From Pseudomonadota bacterium (GTDB lineage: Bacteria; Pseudomonadota; Alphaproteobacteria; SP197), in the NCBI GenBank assembly GCA_039028155.1, contig JBCCIS010000009.1, positions 1-64,000 of the forward strand: a stretch of 64,000 nucleotides of DNA, in the 5' to 3' direction. The translations under genes and the position numbers were made by a program. The notes under the pieces are model-generated. The model had not been told where the DNA came from and did no database searches. It saw only the letters and a program-made list of their open reading frames with translations. This document shows, piece by piece, positions 28,101 through 36,705 of the stretch; the stretch's first letter is position 1, and each line of letters opens with the position of its first letter.

Positions 28101-31100
28101 ACAACGCGCGCCGGCTGGTCGCCCACGTGGTCGACGCCATCGCGAATCGAGCCGATGCCGCAGCAGGCGATGTCACGTCTCAGCCCATTGCCGACCGACG
28201 TACCGCAACACCGGTGCTGCCTTCGCCGGCGGCCGTGCAGCAGCCAAGTCTGAGCGAGACCGCACGAACTTACCTGGACGGTTTTGCGCGCGACTATGTC
28301 GAGCGAAGCGCCGAATCACGCCGCCAACGCCAGGCCTATGAAGACGTTCTGGCCGACAGCCGCGCCGTAGCCGGCTTCCGCTCCGAAACGAAGGCGATGC
28401 TCTACCCGATTGTCGGCGCCAAGGGTTCCGGCAGCCACATCGTCGACGTCGACGGCAACGACTACGTCTCCTTGACCATGGGCTTCGGCGTCCAGCTCTT
28501 CGGCCATAACCCGGCCTTTGTTGTCGAGGCGATGCAACACCACCTCGCGGAACAAGGTCTGTTCATGGGCCCGCAGGCATCGCTCGCCGGCGAGGTCGCC
28601 GAACGGATAGCGCGGCTGACCGGCAACGAACGGGTCCTCTTCTGCAACACCGGCACCGAGGCCGTGATGACCGCGCTCAGAATTGCGCGGCACACGACCG
28701 GACGGTCACTGGTGGCCATGTTCGCCGGTTCCTATCACGGCCACTTCGACGGCACGCTCGCCCGCTCCGGACCCGATGGGCGTGGCGCAGCACTCGCCGG
28801 CGGCACGCCTGCCGGCATGGTCGAAGATATGCTGGTCCTGGACTACGCCGATCCCGAGGGTTCCCTCCAGGCGCTGAAGCAGGTCGCCGGCAATCTGGCG
28901 GCTGTGATCGTCGAGCCGGTCCAGAGCCGCCGGCCAAGCCTGCAGCCGCGTCATTTCTTGCAGCGGCTTCGCGCCTTCACCGACGATGCAGGCACCGCCT
29001 TGGTGTTCGACGACGTTCTGCTGGGGTTCCGCGTCGCGCAAGGTGGCTCACAGGCTTGGGCCGATGTGCGCGCCGACCTCGTCACCTACGGCAAAATTGT
29101 TGGCGGTGGCCTGCCTATCGGCATCGTCGCCGGCCGCCACACGTTCCTGGACGCGATCGACGGCGGCACCTGGTCCTTCGACGGCGACGACAATCCCAAG
29201 GACTCCCGCACTTTCTTTGCCGGCACGTTCAACAAGAACCCTATGACCATGGCGGCCTCCAATGCCGTGCTCACGCATCTCGAAGAGTCCGGGCCTGAGC
29301 TTCAGGAAAATCTGAACGCGCGCACGGCAGCCTTCTGTGAACGGCTGAATACTGTGTTCGCCGAGGAGCAGACGAACGTGCGCGTCGACCAGTTCGCCTC
29401 TGTCTTCCGCTTCAACGGCGCGAACGATCTCTTCTTCAATCATCTGATCGCCAACGGCGTCTACGTCTGGGAGGGTCGGACATGTTTCCTATCGACCGCG
29501 CATACGGATGCGGACCTGGAACGCGTCGAGGACGCCGTGCGCAAAAGCGTCCGCGCCATGCTGCCCGCCGGACTGATGGCGACACGGGCGCCGTCCGAAG
29601 AAACCCGGTCGGTTCCGACAACGCCCGGCCAACAGGCGCTGTGGGTATTGGCAGCGTTCAGCCCGGAAACGTCGTCTGCCTATAACCAGTCGCTGGTGAT
29701 AGACCTGGACGGCGATGTCGACGAAGCGGCGCTGACGCGCGCGCTTCAGACCCTCTACGAACGTCACGATTCCCTGCGCTCCAGCTTCTCCGACGACGGC
29801 GCCTTCCTGACGGTCCACGACGCCGAGACGATCGACGTGGAATGGGTCGATCTTGCGGACGCCGGCGACACAACCGGCGATGCCTGGATCAAGACTGCGG
29901 CGGCGGAAACGTTCGATCTGGAAGCGGCGCCGCTGCTGCGCGCCGCTCTGCTGCGGCTGTCGTCCGATCGCCACAGGCTGGTTCTGATCCAGCCCCACAT
30001 CGTGACCGATGGCTGGTCGATGCAGGTGCTGGCTGTTGAGCTGGGTGAACTCTATTCGTCCTATCAAGCAGGGCGCGAACCCGCGCTGCAACCGGCGCCG
30101 GCTTACGGCGTCTACGCACAGCACGCGTGCGCCATGGCCGACGCACCAGAGGCCGCCGCGCATTGGCTCGGTCTCTACAGGACCATCCCGCCGACCCTGG
30201 ATCTGCCCACCGACCGGCCACGGCCGAAACTCCAGACCTTCGATGGTGGCAGTGTGCGCCACGAGATTGCCGCGACGCTCTCCGAACGGCTGGAGCGGCG
30301 TGCACGCGATCTCGGTTGCTCGCTCTTTACCTTGTGCCTGGCGGGCTATGGACGGTTGCTCAGCCAGCTGAGTGGTCAAGACGACCTTGCCGTAGCCATC
30401 TTCGCGGCGGGGCAGCCGCTCGTCGGCGAACGCGCGTTGACCGGCTACTGCGTCACCACCTTGCCGGTCCGCCTCCAGGGCGCCGGGACACCCTCCAGCC
30501 GCGACCTCGTGGCCGGCACCCACCAGGCCATGGCCGACGCTTTGGCCTATCCGGCTTACCCCTTCCCGGCTCTGATCAAGGCGCTTGGCATGAAGCGCGA
30601 CCCGTCGCGGCCGCCGCTGACTGGCGTTTCCTTCAACCTCGACCGGCTGGACGCTGAACCCGTTTTTGAGGGTCTCAAGACGACGCTGGATGCCAATGCC
30701 CATGGCAGCGTGCGCTGGGATCTCAACTGGAACATGATGGCGAGCGCGGATGGCTTGCAGATCGACGCCAACTTCAACACCAGCCTGTTCGACCAGGAGC
30801 GTGTCGAAGGTTGGGTCGCCAGTTATGTCGACATCCTGGAGGCGCTCTGCGACGAGACCGGCGAAGCGCCGCTTTCCGCATCCCGCGATGGTGAACCGAG
30901 TTTCGAAACCCTCGCCCACCGCGTCGCCGCGTGGGTGACGGCAACGCCGGACGCCGTCGCGGTCCTCGATCACGCCGGCGCAACCGACTACGCGGCACTG
31001 GACCGCCTGGCGACCAGCCTTGCCGGGCGGCTGACGGCAGAGGGCATCGCCCGCGGCGACCGGGTCGCGTTCAAACTGGATAGAGGTCTTGGACCGGTCG

Positions 31101-34033
31101 TCGCGATGCTCGGCGCCGCGCGCATCGGTGCCGCCTTTGTGCCACTCGATCCCGACCACCCGGATGAACACCACGCCTACATCCTGCGCGACAGCGGCGC
31201 ACGGTTGCTGATTGCCGAGACAGCCGGCGACGGCGGGGCGACCGATCTGCCGGTATTGGCCTGGCGCGGAGATGATCACGGCAAATCGTCCGACATCCCG
31301 GGGCCGTGCGGCGTCGCGCCCGAGGATCTCGCCTATGTCCTCTACACCTCCGGGTCCACCGGCAGACCCAAGGGCGTCATGGTGCCGTGGCGCGCGGTCG
31401 AGACCTACAGTGCGGCTCTACTCGCGCGGCTCGGCGTCAACACGCCGACCTCGTTTGCAATCGTGACATCGTTCGCCGCCGACCTCGGCTACACATCGGT
31501 GTTTGGCGCCTTGCGCTCCGGCGGTACGTTGCACGCCATCGACGCGGAAACCGCCCGTGATCCCAACCGGATGATCACGTGGTTCCAGGACCACCCCGCC
31601 GATATGATGAAGATCGTGCCGACCCATATGGCAGCGCTCATGACGGCGCCGGACGCGGCCATGCTAGTTCCGCGCAGCGCCCTCATCTTCGGCGGCGACG
31701 TCTTGACCTATGATCTCGTTGACCGCGTGCGGGCGCTGGGCGGTGATTGCCGCATCTTCAACCACTACGGCCCGACCGAAACGACGATCGGCGCCACCAT
31801 GATCGAGGTCACCGACGACCTTCGCGGTCCCGACGATACGGCGGTCCCAATCGGCCGCCCGCTCGACGGCTACACCATCGAGGTTGTCGATGAGAATGGT
31901 GGCCTTGTGGCTGACAACGTCACCGGTGAACTGCGCATCGCGGGCGCTGCGGTGGCGGCGGGCTATGTCACGCCCCACGGCGAGGAGCGCGTCCGCTTCA
32001 ACCGCGGCGCGGACGGAATCGCGCGTTACGCCACCGGTGACCTCGGGCGCCGACGCGACGACGGCATTATCGAGTTTGCCGGGCGCAAGGACGACGTCGT
32101 CAAGATCCGCGGCCACCAGGTCGACCCCGCAGGCATCACCACCCTGCTGCGGACGCATCCACAGGTCCGCGACGCCGCCGTGCTGGTCGACCGGCAGGAG
32201 AACCGCGCGCCGCGCTTGGTTGGCGCCGTTGTTGCCGACGAGACGCCGGAGGCGGTGACGGCCTGGCTGTCTGAGCGCGTGCCGGCCGCCATGTGTCCGT
32301 CGCGCCTGATCGCTCTCGACGCCATCCCCTTGAACGCCAACGGCAAAATCGACCGCAGCGGCCTGTTGGCGATGATGGACGAACCGACCCAGGAACAGCC
32401 GGTAACCAGCGGGCAGAGCGACGACCGGACCTTGACCATGTGCGAGATCTGGCGCGAGGTCTTGGAGATCGATCAGGTCGGTCCGAACGACGACTTCTTT
32501 GCCTTGGGCGGCGATTCAATCATCGCCATCCGCATCGCCGGTAAAGCCCGGGCAGCCGGTCTAACCATCAGCCCATCGCAAATCTTCGAGCACGCGACGC
32601 CAACCGCGCTGGCGGCGGCCGCCGAAGCGGTCGATGAAGCGGCATCGGACAACCGTGAACCCATCGACGGTACGCTGCCGCTGACGCCGATCCAACGCTG
32701 GTTCATGGCAATCGACATGGCGAAGCGGGACCAGTGGGCGTTGACGGCCGTGTTCAATGTCGCATCCGAAACGACGCCGGCCCAGATCGACGAGATACTA
32801 TCGGTTCTGATCAAGCGCCACGATGCCCTGAGGACGGCGTTACGGCATACAGGCGGCAGCGACGTACAAGAGCTTGTGGACGAACCGGCCGATCCCGTCG
32901 TGATTGTCCACGAGATGCCAGGCGACGATGATGTGGCACTGCACACGGCCGAAGACGACCTGGCTGATCAGTTGATCGCCTGCCTGGACCTCGGGCGCGG
33001 CCGCGTGATCGCTGGCGGTCTGCTCACATCGCCGGACGGCGCCGGAAGGCGTCTCGTCGTTGCGGCCCATCACTTCGCCTTCGACATGGTGTCGTGGGGC
33101 ATCGTTGCCGAAGATATCGGTGCCGCCCTCACGGAAGGAACCGAAGCGGTCGCGCCGGTGCCGACGCCGTGGACCTGGTGGTGCGGTGAGCTGGCGGCCT
33201 ACGCCGAAGCGGCGCGCCCACAACTAGACTATTGGCAATCGGTGGAAGCGACCGGATCGACAGCGATTCCCATTGATCAGCCTGACGGCGCCAACACCGA
33301 GGGCGATGCCCAGGAGGTCGAACGGCCCATCGATGGCGCCGTCAGCCGGGCTCTGCTGACATCCGCGGCCGAGACCTATGCCATGCAGGCCCATGAGGTC
33401 GTTCTGGCTGCGCTGGGGCGTGTCTTCGTTCGCTGGTCCAGCGCACCGACCATAGTCGAACTGGAAGGTCATGGGCGCGAACCGCTTGATGCCACGATCG
33501 ATCTATCGCGCACCGTCGGCTGGTTCACAACCCGCTACCCGCTTGCCCTGCCCCACGATCAGGCGAGTGACCCGCGCCAATGGCTGGTGGCGGTCAAGGA
33601 GGCGCTACGCGGGCTGCCGCAGCGCGGCATGGGTTACGGCCTGCTGCGTTATCTCGATGGCGCTGATCTGACGTGCCGGCCCACGGTATCCTACAACTTC
33701 GTCGGCGAGATCAGCCGCTATGGCGGCGAACTCGGCCTGGTCCGTCTGGGCGCCGGTCACGAACGCGATTCCCAAGCGGAACGCCCCCATGACCTCGTCT
33801 TTACGGCCTGGCTCGACAACGGTGCGATCTGTCTGCGCTGTCAGCACGCCGGCAAACACACGACGGCCACCGTGACCGCGCTGCTCGATGACATCGCCAG
33901 CGAGATCGCGCTCCTTGCCGAGCACTGCGCGAACGCGGCAGGGCGCGTCTACACGCCCGGCGACTTCACGGATTTGGATTTCAGTCAGGACGAGCTGGAC
34001 CAGCTCACCGCCGAGGTCCTCGGTTCGGATTGA
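25106..34033 (+). CDS. Hybrid PKS-aminotransferase-NRPS: KS-AT-ACP-AMT-C-A-PCP-E
   Basis: 2975 residues. KS (about 46-460): Cys204 in DTACSSSL, HGTATALGD, KTNIGHLEA. AT (about 555-860): Ser648 in GHSLGE and HAFHS, which favours malonyl-CoA. ACP: Ser971 in LGVDS. Class III aminotransferase (about 1035-1490): PLP lysine Lys1330 in TYGKIVGGGLPIG. C (about 1500-1930): PHIVTDG with His1631 and Asp1635. A (about 1960-2430): YVLYTSGSTGRPKG at 2077 and pocket D-L-T-K-I-G-H-I-G-K, essentially the Asp code. PCP: Ser2471. E (about 2520-2970): HHFAFD at 2655, EGHGRE, VGWFTTRYP, PTVSYNFVGE, all intact. No KR or DH is present, so a beta-ketoacyl chain would be transaminated directly to a beta-amino fatty acid and then joined to Asp, which is epimerised. 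The architecture parallels MycA/ItuA, except that the FAAL-ACP is a separate protein and the AT is built in. Confidence 0.95.
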   Translation: MTSKPAAKDILRERLARLEADQIADLVLDLQSRIDGLRAELSAGHEPIAIVGQACRLPHADGIDDFRRLLFAGENAVGQPPSERPESDSLAPAGYIADIDRFDAGFFGFRANEAAAMDPQQRMLMELTWHGLEDAGYADRNRRPANTGIFIGISTSDYEERFRGDDHRGFTPAAITGNARSIAAGRLAHWLNTTGPAVALDTACSSSLVAVHIACLSLRTGACDMAIAAGVNALLEGDLSDGFEAAGMLSVDHACKTFDAGANGYVRGEGGGVVVLKRLSDAVRDGDQIRAVIRGGAINHDGRASALTAPNGSAQVAVVRAALENAGLAPADVQVVECHGTATALGDPIEVQALGEAYGPTRENDLLIGAVKTNIGHLEAAAGIAGLIKLAIALEAGHLPATIHQTSPNPRIDWDALPVRVVDEPMDWPTCDVRRAGVSSFGFSGTNAHIVLEAAPDVETPPLAGQPLTLLPLSAPDQGGISRLAASLANTMEANPDVRPGEIAAYLATGQEMFAERAGVGGADRDALIGGLREIADGGGSVAGARGTAGTGSPTIAFLFTGQGSQWSGMGRDLYDNDAEFKAIVDECAGVLEPHLPHPLVELMFDETHEDLLLDTAIAQPTLFVLEYGLAKRLEAWGITPDIMIGHSLGELVAACLAGVIERDDALRLTAERGRLMGSLPASGAMAAVFAPVAIVEPLLAEHQGQVDIAAINGPEDIVISGDADAVDAICNALEARDVGSQRLRVSHAFHSALMEPVLDSFRETVAGVSLSKPRLPVVSNVTATTDAPFTDPAYWARHIREPVRFADGVTAMVDHGATVLVEIGATSALIGMAQRSLADSDTAISFVPTLRRNKPASQGLGGALARLFVAGAPVDWPALIGEARRATLPGYPFADERHWTPRPVRHAVATEQPAAAASSGRASEAPSAVSLPASPEELQEDVRVLLARSMQLEPAALDADIGLFELGVDSLALTEAIAAVERRWRITLARQAVFAEYNNARRLVAHVVDAIANRADAAAGDVTSQPIADRRTATPVLPSPAAVQQPSLSETARTYLDGFARDYVERSAESRRQRQAYEDVLADSRAVAGFRSETKAMLYPIVGAKGSGSHIVDVDGNDYVSLTMGFGVQLFGHNPAFVVEAMQHHLAEQGLFMGPQASLAGEVAERIARLTGNERVLFCNTGTEAVMTALRIARHTTGRSLVAMFAGSYHGHFDGTLARSGPDGRGAALAGGTPAGMVEDMLVLDYADPEGSLQALKQVAGNLAAVIVEPVQSRRPSLQPRHFLQRLRAFTDDAGTALVFDDVLLGFRVAQGGSQAWADVRADLVTYGKIVGGGLPIGIVAGRHTFLDAIDGGTWSFDGDDNPKDSRTFFAGTFNKNPMTMAASNAVLTHLEESGPELQENLNARTAAFCERLNTVFAEEQTNVRVDQFASVFRFNGANDLFFNHLIANGVYVWEGRTCFLSTAHTDADLERVEDAVRKSVRAMLPAGLMATRAPSEETRSVPTTPGQQALWVLAAFSPETSSAYNQSLVIDLDGDVDEAALTRALQTLYERHDSLRSSFSDDGAFLTVHDAETIDVEWVDLADAGDTTGDAWIKTAAAETFDLEAAPLLRAALLRLSSDRHRLVLIQPHIVTDGWSMQVLAVELGELYSSYQAGREPALQPAPAYGVYAQHACAMADAPEAAAHWLGLYRTIPPTLDLPTDRPRPKLQTFDGGSVRHEIAATLSERLERRARDLGCSLFTLCLAGYGRLLSQLSGQDDLAVAIFAAGQPLVGERALTGYCVTTLPVRLQGAGTPSSRDLVAGTHQAMADALAYPAYPFPALIKALGMKRDPSRPPLTGVSFNLDRLDAEPVFEGLKTTLDANAHGSVRWDLNWNMMASADGLQIDANFNTSLFDQERVEGWVASYVDILEALCDETGEAPLSASRDGEPSFETLAHRVAAWVTATPDAVAVLDHAGATDYAALDRLATSLAGRLTAEGIARGDRVAFKLDRGLGPVVAMLGAARIGAAFVPLDPDHPDEHHAYILRDSGARLLIAETAGDGGATDLPVLAWRGDDHGKSSDIPGPCGVAPEDLAYVLYTSGSTGRPKGVMVPWRAVETYSAALLARLGVNTPTSFAIVTSFAADLGYTSVFGALRSGGTLHAIDAETARDPNRMITWFQDHPADMMKIVPTHMAALMTAPDAAMLVPRSALIFGGDVLTYDLVDRVRALGGDCRIFNHYGPTETTIGATMIEVTDDLRGPDDTAVPIGRPLDGYTIEVVDENGGLVADNVTGELRIAGAAVAAGYVTPHGEERVRFNRGADGIARYATGDLGRRRDDGIIEFAGRKDDVVKIRGHQVDPAGITTLLRTHPQVRDAAVLVDRQENRAPRLVGAVVADETPEAVTAWLSERVPAAMCPSRLIALDAIPLNANGKIDRSGLLAMMDEPTQEQPVTSGQSDDRTLTMCEIWREVLEIDQVGPNDDFFALGGDSIIAIRIAGKARAAGLTISPSQIFEHATPTALAAAAEAVDEAASDNREPIDGTLPLTPIQRWFMAIDMAKRDQWALTAVFNVASETTPAQIDEILSVLIKRHDALRTALRHTGGSDVQELVDEPADPVVIVHEMPGDDDVALHTAEDDLADQLIACLDLGRGRVIAGGLLTSPDGAGRRLVVAAHHFAFDMVSWGIVAEDIGAALTEGTEAVAPVPTPWTWWCGELAAYAEAARPQLDYWQSVEATGSTAIPIDQPDGANTEGDAQEVERPIDGAVSRALLTSAAETYAMQAHEVVLAALGRVFVRWSSAPTIVELEGHGREPLDATIDLSRTVGWFTTRYPLALPHDQASDPRQWLVAVKEALRGLPQRGMGYGLLRYLDGADLTCRPTVSYNFVGEISRYGGELGLVRLGAGHERDSQAERPHDLVFTAWLDNGAICLRCQHAGKHTTATVTALLDDIASEIALLAEHCANAAGRVYTPGDFTDLDFSQDELDQLTAEVLGSD

Positions 34034-34045
34034 CCTGATCTCGCC

Positions 34046-34996
34046 CTAGCGGGAATCCATCACACCGGCCGAAGCCGGCGTCTCCAGTTCGATGCCGTTG
34101 CGGTCAACGACGTCGGCGGCAACACGAAGGAAGTTGTCGATGGCGGGGACGCTTGCGCGACGATCGCGGCGCCACGTTGCGAAGCTGTCGATGGGCGGCG
34201 GCGTCGCCTCGCGCAGTGGTTTGACGGCGATGCCCTTCATGAAGTGAATCCATTCGCTGTCGACATAGAGTGTGACGCCCATTTCGGCCGCCACCAGGCC
34301 CATGATGCCGTCGCTATGTTCGGCCTCCTGAATGATCCGCGGCTGGAAGCCATGCCCGCGGCACAGATCCCTGACGATCCGGTGGTAAATGCGCCACGTC
34401 CGCCATCGACCCATGATGAAGGGTTCGCCGGCAAGATCGGCGACAGACACGGCAGACTGCGCGGCCAGACGATGCGACGCCGGCAAGACGCAAACCAGCC
34501 TCTCCTTGCGTACTACGATATTCTCGAGGTCGGCGTGGTCGGGCGGCCCGGTGTGAAACGCCACTTCCAACTCACCATCCAACACCATGTTCAGCATCTC
34601 TGGTGTCGGTGAGTCGACGAGCTTTACCTCCACCTCGGGATAGGCCGACCGGAATTGCCGTACCGTCTCTGGCAACAGTCCGGTGATGGCAAAGTCGTTA
34701 AAGCCGACGCGGACCTCACCGGCGATGCCGCTCTGGACACGCTGCGCCAACTCGACGGTATCACCCAAGCCTTCCAAGACCGTTTGGGCACGGGTCAGCA
34801 TGACGCGGCCGGCCTCGGTCAGCCGGGTCACGCGCGTCGTGCGCTCAAACAGCGTGACGCCGATCTCCTCCTCCAGGTTCTTGATCGTGCGGCTTAAGGC
34901 AGGTTGGGCAACGCCGAGCCGTTCGGACGCACGCCTGAAGCTCAATTCCTCGGCGACCGCACAAAACGCTTTCAAATGGCGTAGTTCAACCTGCAT
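34046..34996 (-). CDS. LysR family transcriptional regulator
   Basis: 316 residues. The N-terminal winged helix-turn-helix is typical (LRHLKAFCAVAEELSFRRAS, then LGVAQPALSRTIKNLEEEIG, LFERTTR), followed by a LysR substrate-binding domain. The start is taken at 34996 (MQVELRHL); an in-frame ATG at 35026 is possible, but neither has a strong SD sequence. The gene is divergent from the dipeptide ABC operon that begins about 130 bp away, the classical arrangement for a LysR protein controlling its neighbour. It ends 12 bp from the lipopeptide PKS/NRPS gene, tail to tail, so it marks the right edge of that cluster and is less likely to regulate it. Confidence 0.9.
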   Translation of the reverse strand: MQVELRHLKAFCAVAEELSFRRASERLGVAQPALSRTIKNLEEEIGVTLFERTTRVTRLTEAGRVMLTRAQTVLEGLGDTVELAQRVQSGIAGEVRVGFNDFAITGLLPETVRQFRSAYPEVEVKLVDSPTPEMLNMVLDGELEVAFHTGPPDHADLENIVVRKERLVCVLPASHRLAAQSAVSVADLAGEPFIMGRWRTWRIYHRIVRDLCRGHGFQPRIIQEAEHSDGIMGLVAAEMGVTLYVDSEWIHFMKGIAVKPLREATPPPIDSFATWRRDRRASVPAIDNFLRVAADVVDRNGIELETPASAGVMDSR

Positions 34997-35127
34997 TGAT
35001 GCTCTAATCGCAATAATTAATGCCAAACTGATATTTGAGAGTACACATTACCGGCTCTACCGTGCCAGGCCTAATCGCCGTTCAACGGTGACAACAACAA
35101 TGTCTGGAAATGGGGAGCAAGAAATCG
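34997..35127. promoter_or_regulatory. Divergent promoter region between LysR gene and dipeptide ABC operon
   Basis: About 130 bp with an AT-rich core (about 35000-35050) in an otherwise GC-rich sequence. It must contain promoters for both directions and is the expected LysR binding region. No exact T-N11-A box was assigned. Confidence 0.4.
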
Positions 35128-36648
35128 ATGTGGACCACAAGACTGGTTCTGGCGGCGGCTGTCATCGCGCTCGGCACGCATGTCGCCCAAGCCGATAAGG
35201 ATGACGACACCCTGCGCATTGCCTGGGGCGTCGACGGCGTCATGGTCAATGCCGACAACTACTATGGGGCGACGCGTTCCGGGATCTGGTTCACGGCCAT
35301 GGTCTGGGACACCCTGATCTATCGTGACCCCAGTACGGGCGCATACCTGCCCAGCCTCGCCACCGGCTGGACCTGGATTGACGACACAACCCTGGAACTG
35401 ACCCTGCGGGATGATGTCACCTTCCACAACGGCGAGCCGTTCGACGCCGACGATGTCGTCTATACCTTCAACACGGTTTCGGCGCCGGACAGTGGCGTGA
35501 AGTTCCAGCGTATCGTGAGCTGGATCGACAACGTGGAGAAGATCGATCCCTATACAGTACGCATCCACACGACCGGACCGTTCCCGCAGGCGCTTGAATT
35601 CCTGTCCGGACCGATGCCGGTTTACCCCAACGAGTACTATGCCGAGGTCGGCCCGGAAGGCATGTCCAACGAACCGGTTGGTACAGGGCCCTACCGTGTC
35701 GTCGGCATGAAGCCCGGCGAGGAGTACACGCTGGTTCGCAACGACGACTACACCTGGGGCAGCCCGAAAGGCACGGCGCAGATCACCAACGTCGTCATTC
35801 GCGAGATTCCCGACGTTCAGACCCAGGTCGCGGAACTGATCTCCGGCGGCATCGATGTCACCGCCGATCTGACGCCCGACCTCGTCGCCAATCTCCAGGG
35901 TACACCCGGTGTCACCGCGGAGATGGCCGAGACCCTGCGTATCTTCTATCTCGGCATGGATGCATCGGGGCGTACGGAAACCGACCCGGTCAAGGACCCG
36001 AAGGTGCGCCAAGCAATCAGCCACGCCATCAACCGGCAGGCCATCGTCGACAACCTGATGGGCGGCGCGCCGCGCATCATCAACACACCGTGCCACCCAC
36101 TTCAGTTCGGTTGCGATGAAACCGTCGCCACGGTCTACGACTACGATCCAGAAAAGGCCAAAGCCCTGCTCGCCGAAGCCGGTTATGCCGACGGCTTCAC
36201 CATCGACCTCTATGCCGAGGCACCGGCGCACGAAGCCGAGGCGATCATGGGCGATCTGGCAGCGGTTGGCATCGAGAGCAACCTGCACCGGCTGCCCTGG
36301 GAGGCCTATCGCGACGCCCAGCTGGCCAACAAGGCACCGGCCTGGCTGACGAACTGGGGGTCTTATTCGCTTGCCGATTCCGCCGCCAGCGTCAGCATCT
36401 TCTTTAACGGTGGCGAGGACGATTTTGCCCAGGATGCCGATGTCATCGAATGGCTTAAGTCGGCCGACACCAGCACCGATCCCGACGAACGCAAGGACCT
36501 CTACGGCAAGGCAATCGCCCGCATCACCGAGCAGGCCTATATCCTGCCGACGTTCAGCGGCATCCGCAGCTACGGCTGGGACAGCAATCTCGACTTCACG
36601 CCTTATGCGGACGAGATCCCACGCTTCTACGAGTACGGCTGGAAGTAG
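35128..36648 (+). CDS. ABC transporter substrate-binding protein, dipeptide/oligopeptide (DppA/OppA) type
   Basis: 506 residues from the ATG at 35128. An upstream ATG at 35110 is possible, but GGGGAG at 35112-35117 lies about 10 nt before 35128 and would be an SD sequence for it. The signal peptide MWTTRLVLAAAVIALGTHVAQA ends before DKDDD. The family signature runs through MVWDTLIYRDPSTGAYLPSL and VTFHNGEPFDADDVVYTF. The mature periplasmic protein would deliver peptides or similar nutrients to the two permeases encoded downstream. It is the first gene of a six-gene plus-strand operon and divergent from the LysR gene. Confidence 0.92.
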   Translation: MWTTRLVLAAAVIALGTHVAQADKDDDTLRIAWGVDGVMVNADNYYGATRSGIWFTAMVWDTLIYRDPSTGAYLPSLATGWTWIDDTTLELTLRDDVTFHNGEPFDADDVVYTFNTVSAPDSGVKFQRIVSWIDNVEKIDPYTVRIHTTGPFPQALEFLSGPMPVYPNEYYAEVGPEGMSNEPVGTGPYRVVGMKPGEEYTLVRNDDYTWGSPKGTAQITNVVIREIPDVQTQVAELISGGIDVTADLTPDLVANLQGTPGVTAEMAETLRIFYLGMDASGRTETDPVKDPKVRQAISHAINRQAIVDNLMGGAPRIINTPCHPLQFGCDETVATVYDYDPEKAKALLAEAGYADGFTIDLYAEAPAHEAEAIMGDLAAVGIESNLHRLPWEAYRDAQLANKAPAWLTNWGSYSLADSAASVSIFFNGGEDDFAQDADVIEWLKSADTSTDPDERKDLYGKAIARITEQAYILPTFSGIRSYGWDSNLDFTPYADEIPRFYEYGWK

Positions 36649-36705
36649 CGCAGTAACAGCGAGGCGGCGGGCCGGTTCTGGTCCGCCGCTTCCAGGAGTT
36701 CCTTC

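Noticed and set aside
34062-34078. GC hairpin CCGGC-CGAA-GCCGG as terminator of the PKS/NRPS gene
   Set aside because: Only 5 bp of stem, no U-run, and located inside the 3' coding end of the LysR gene.
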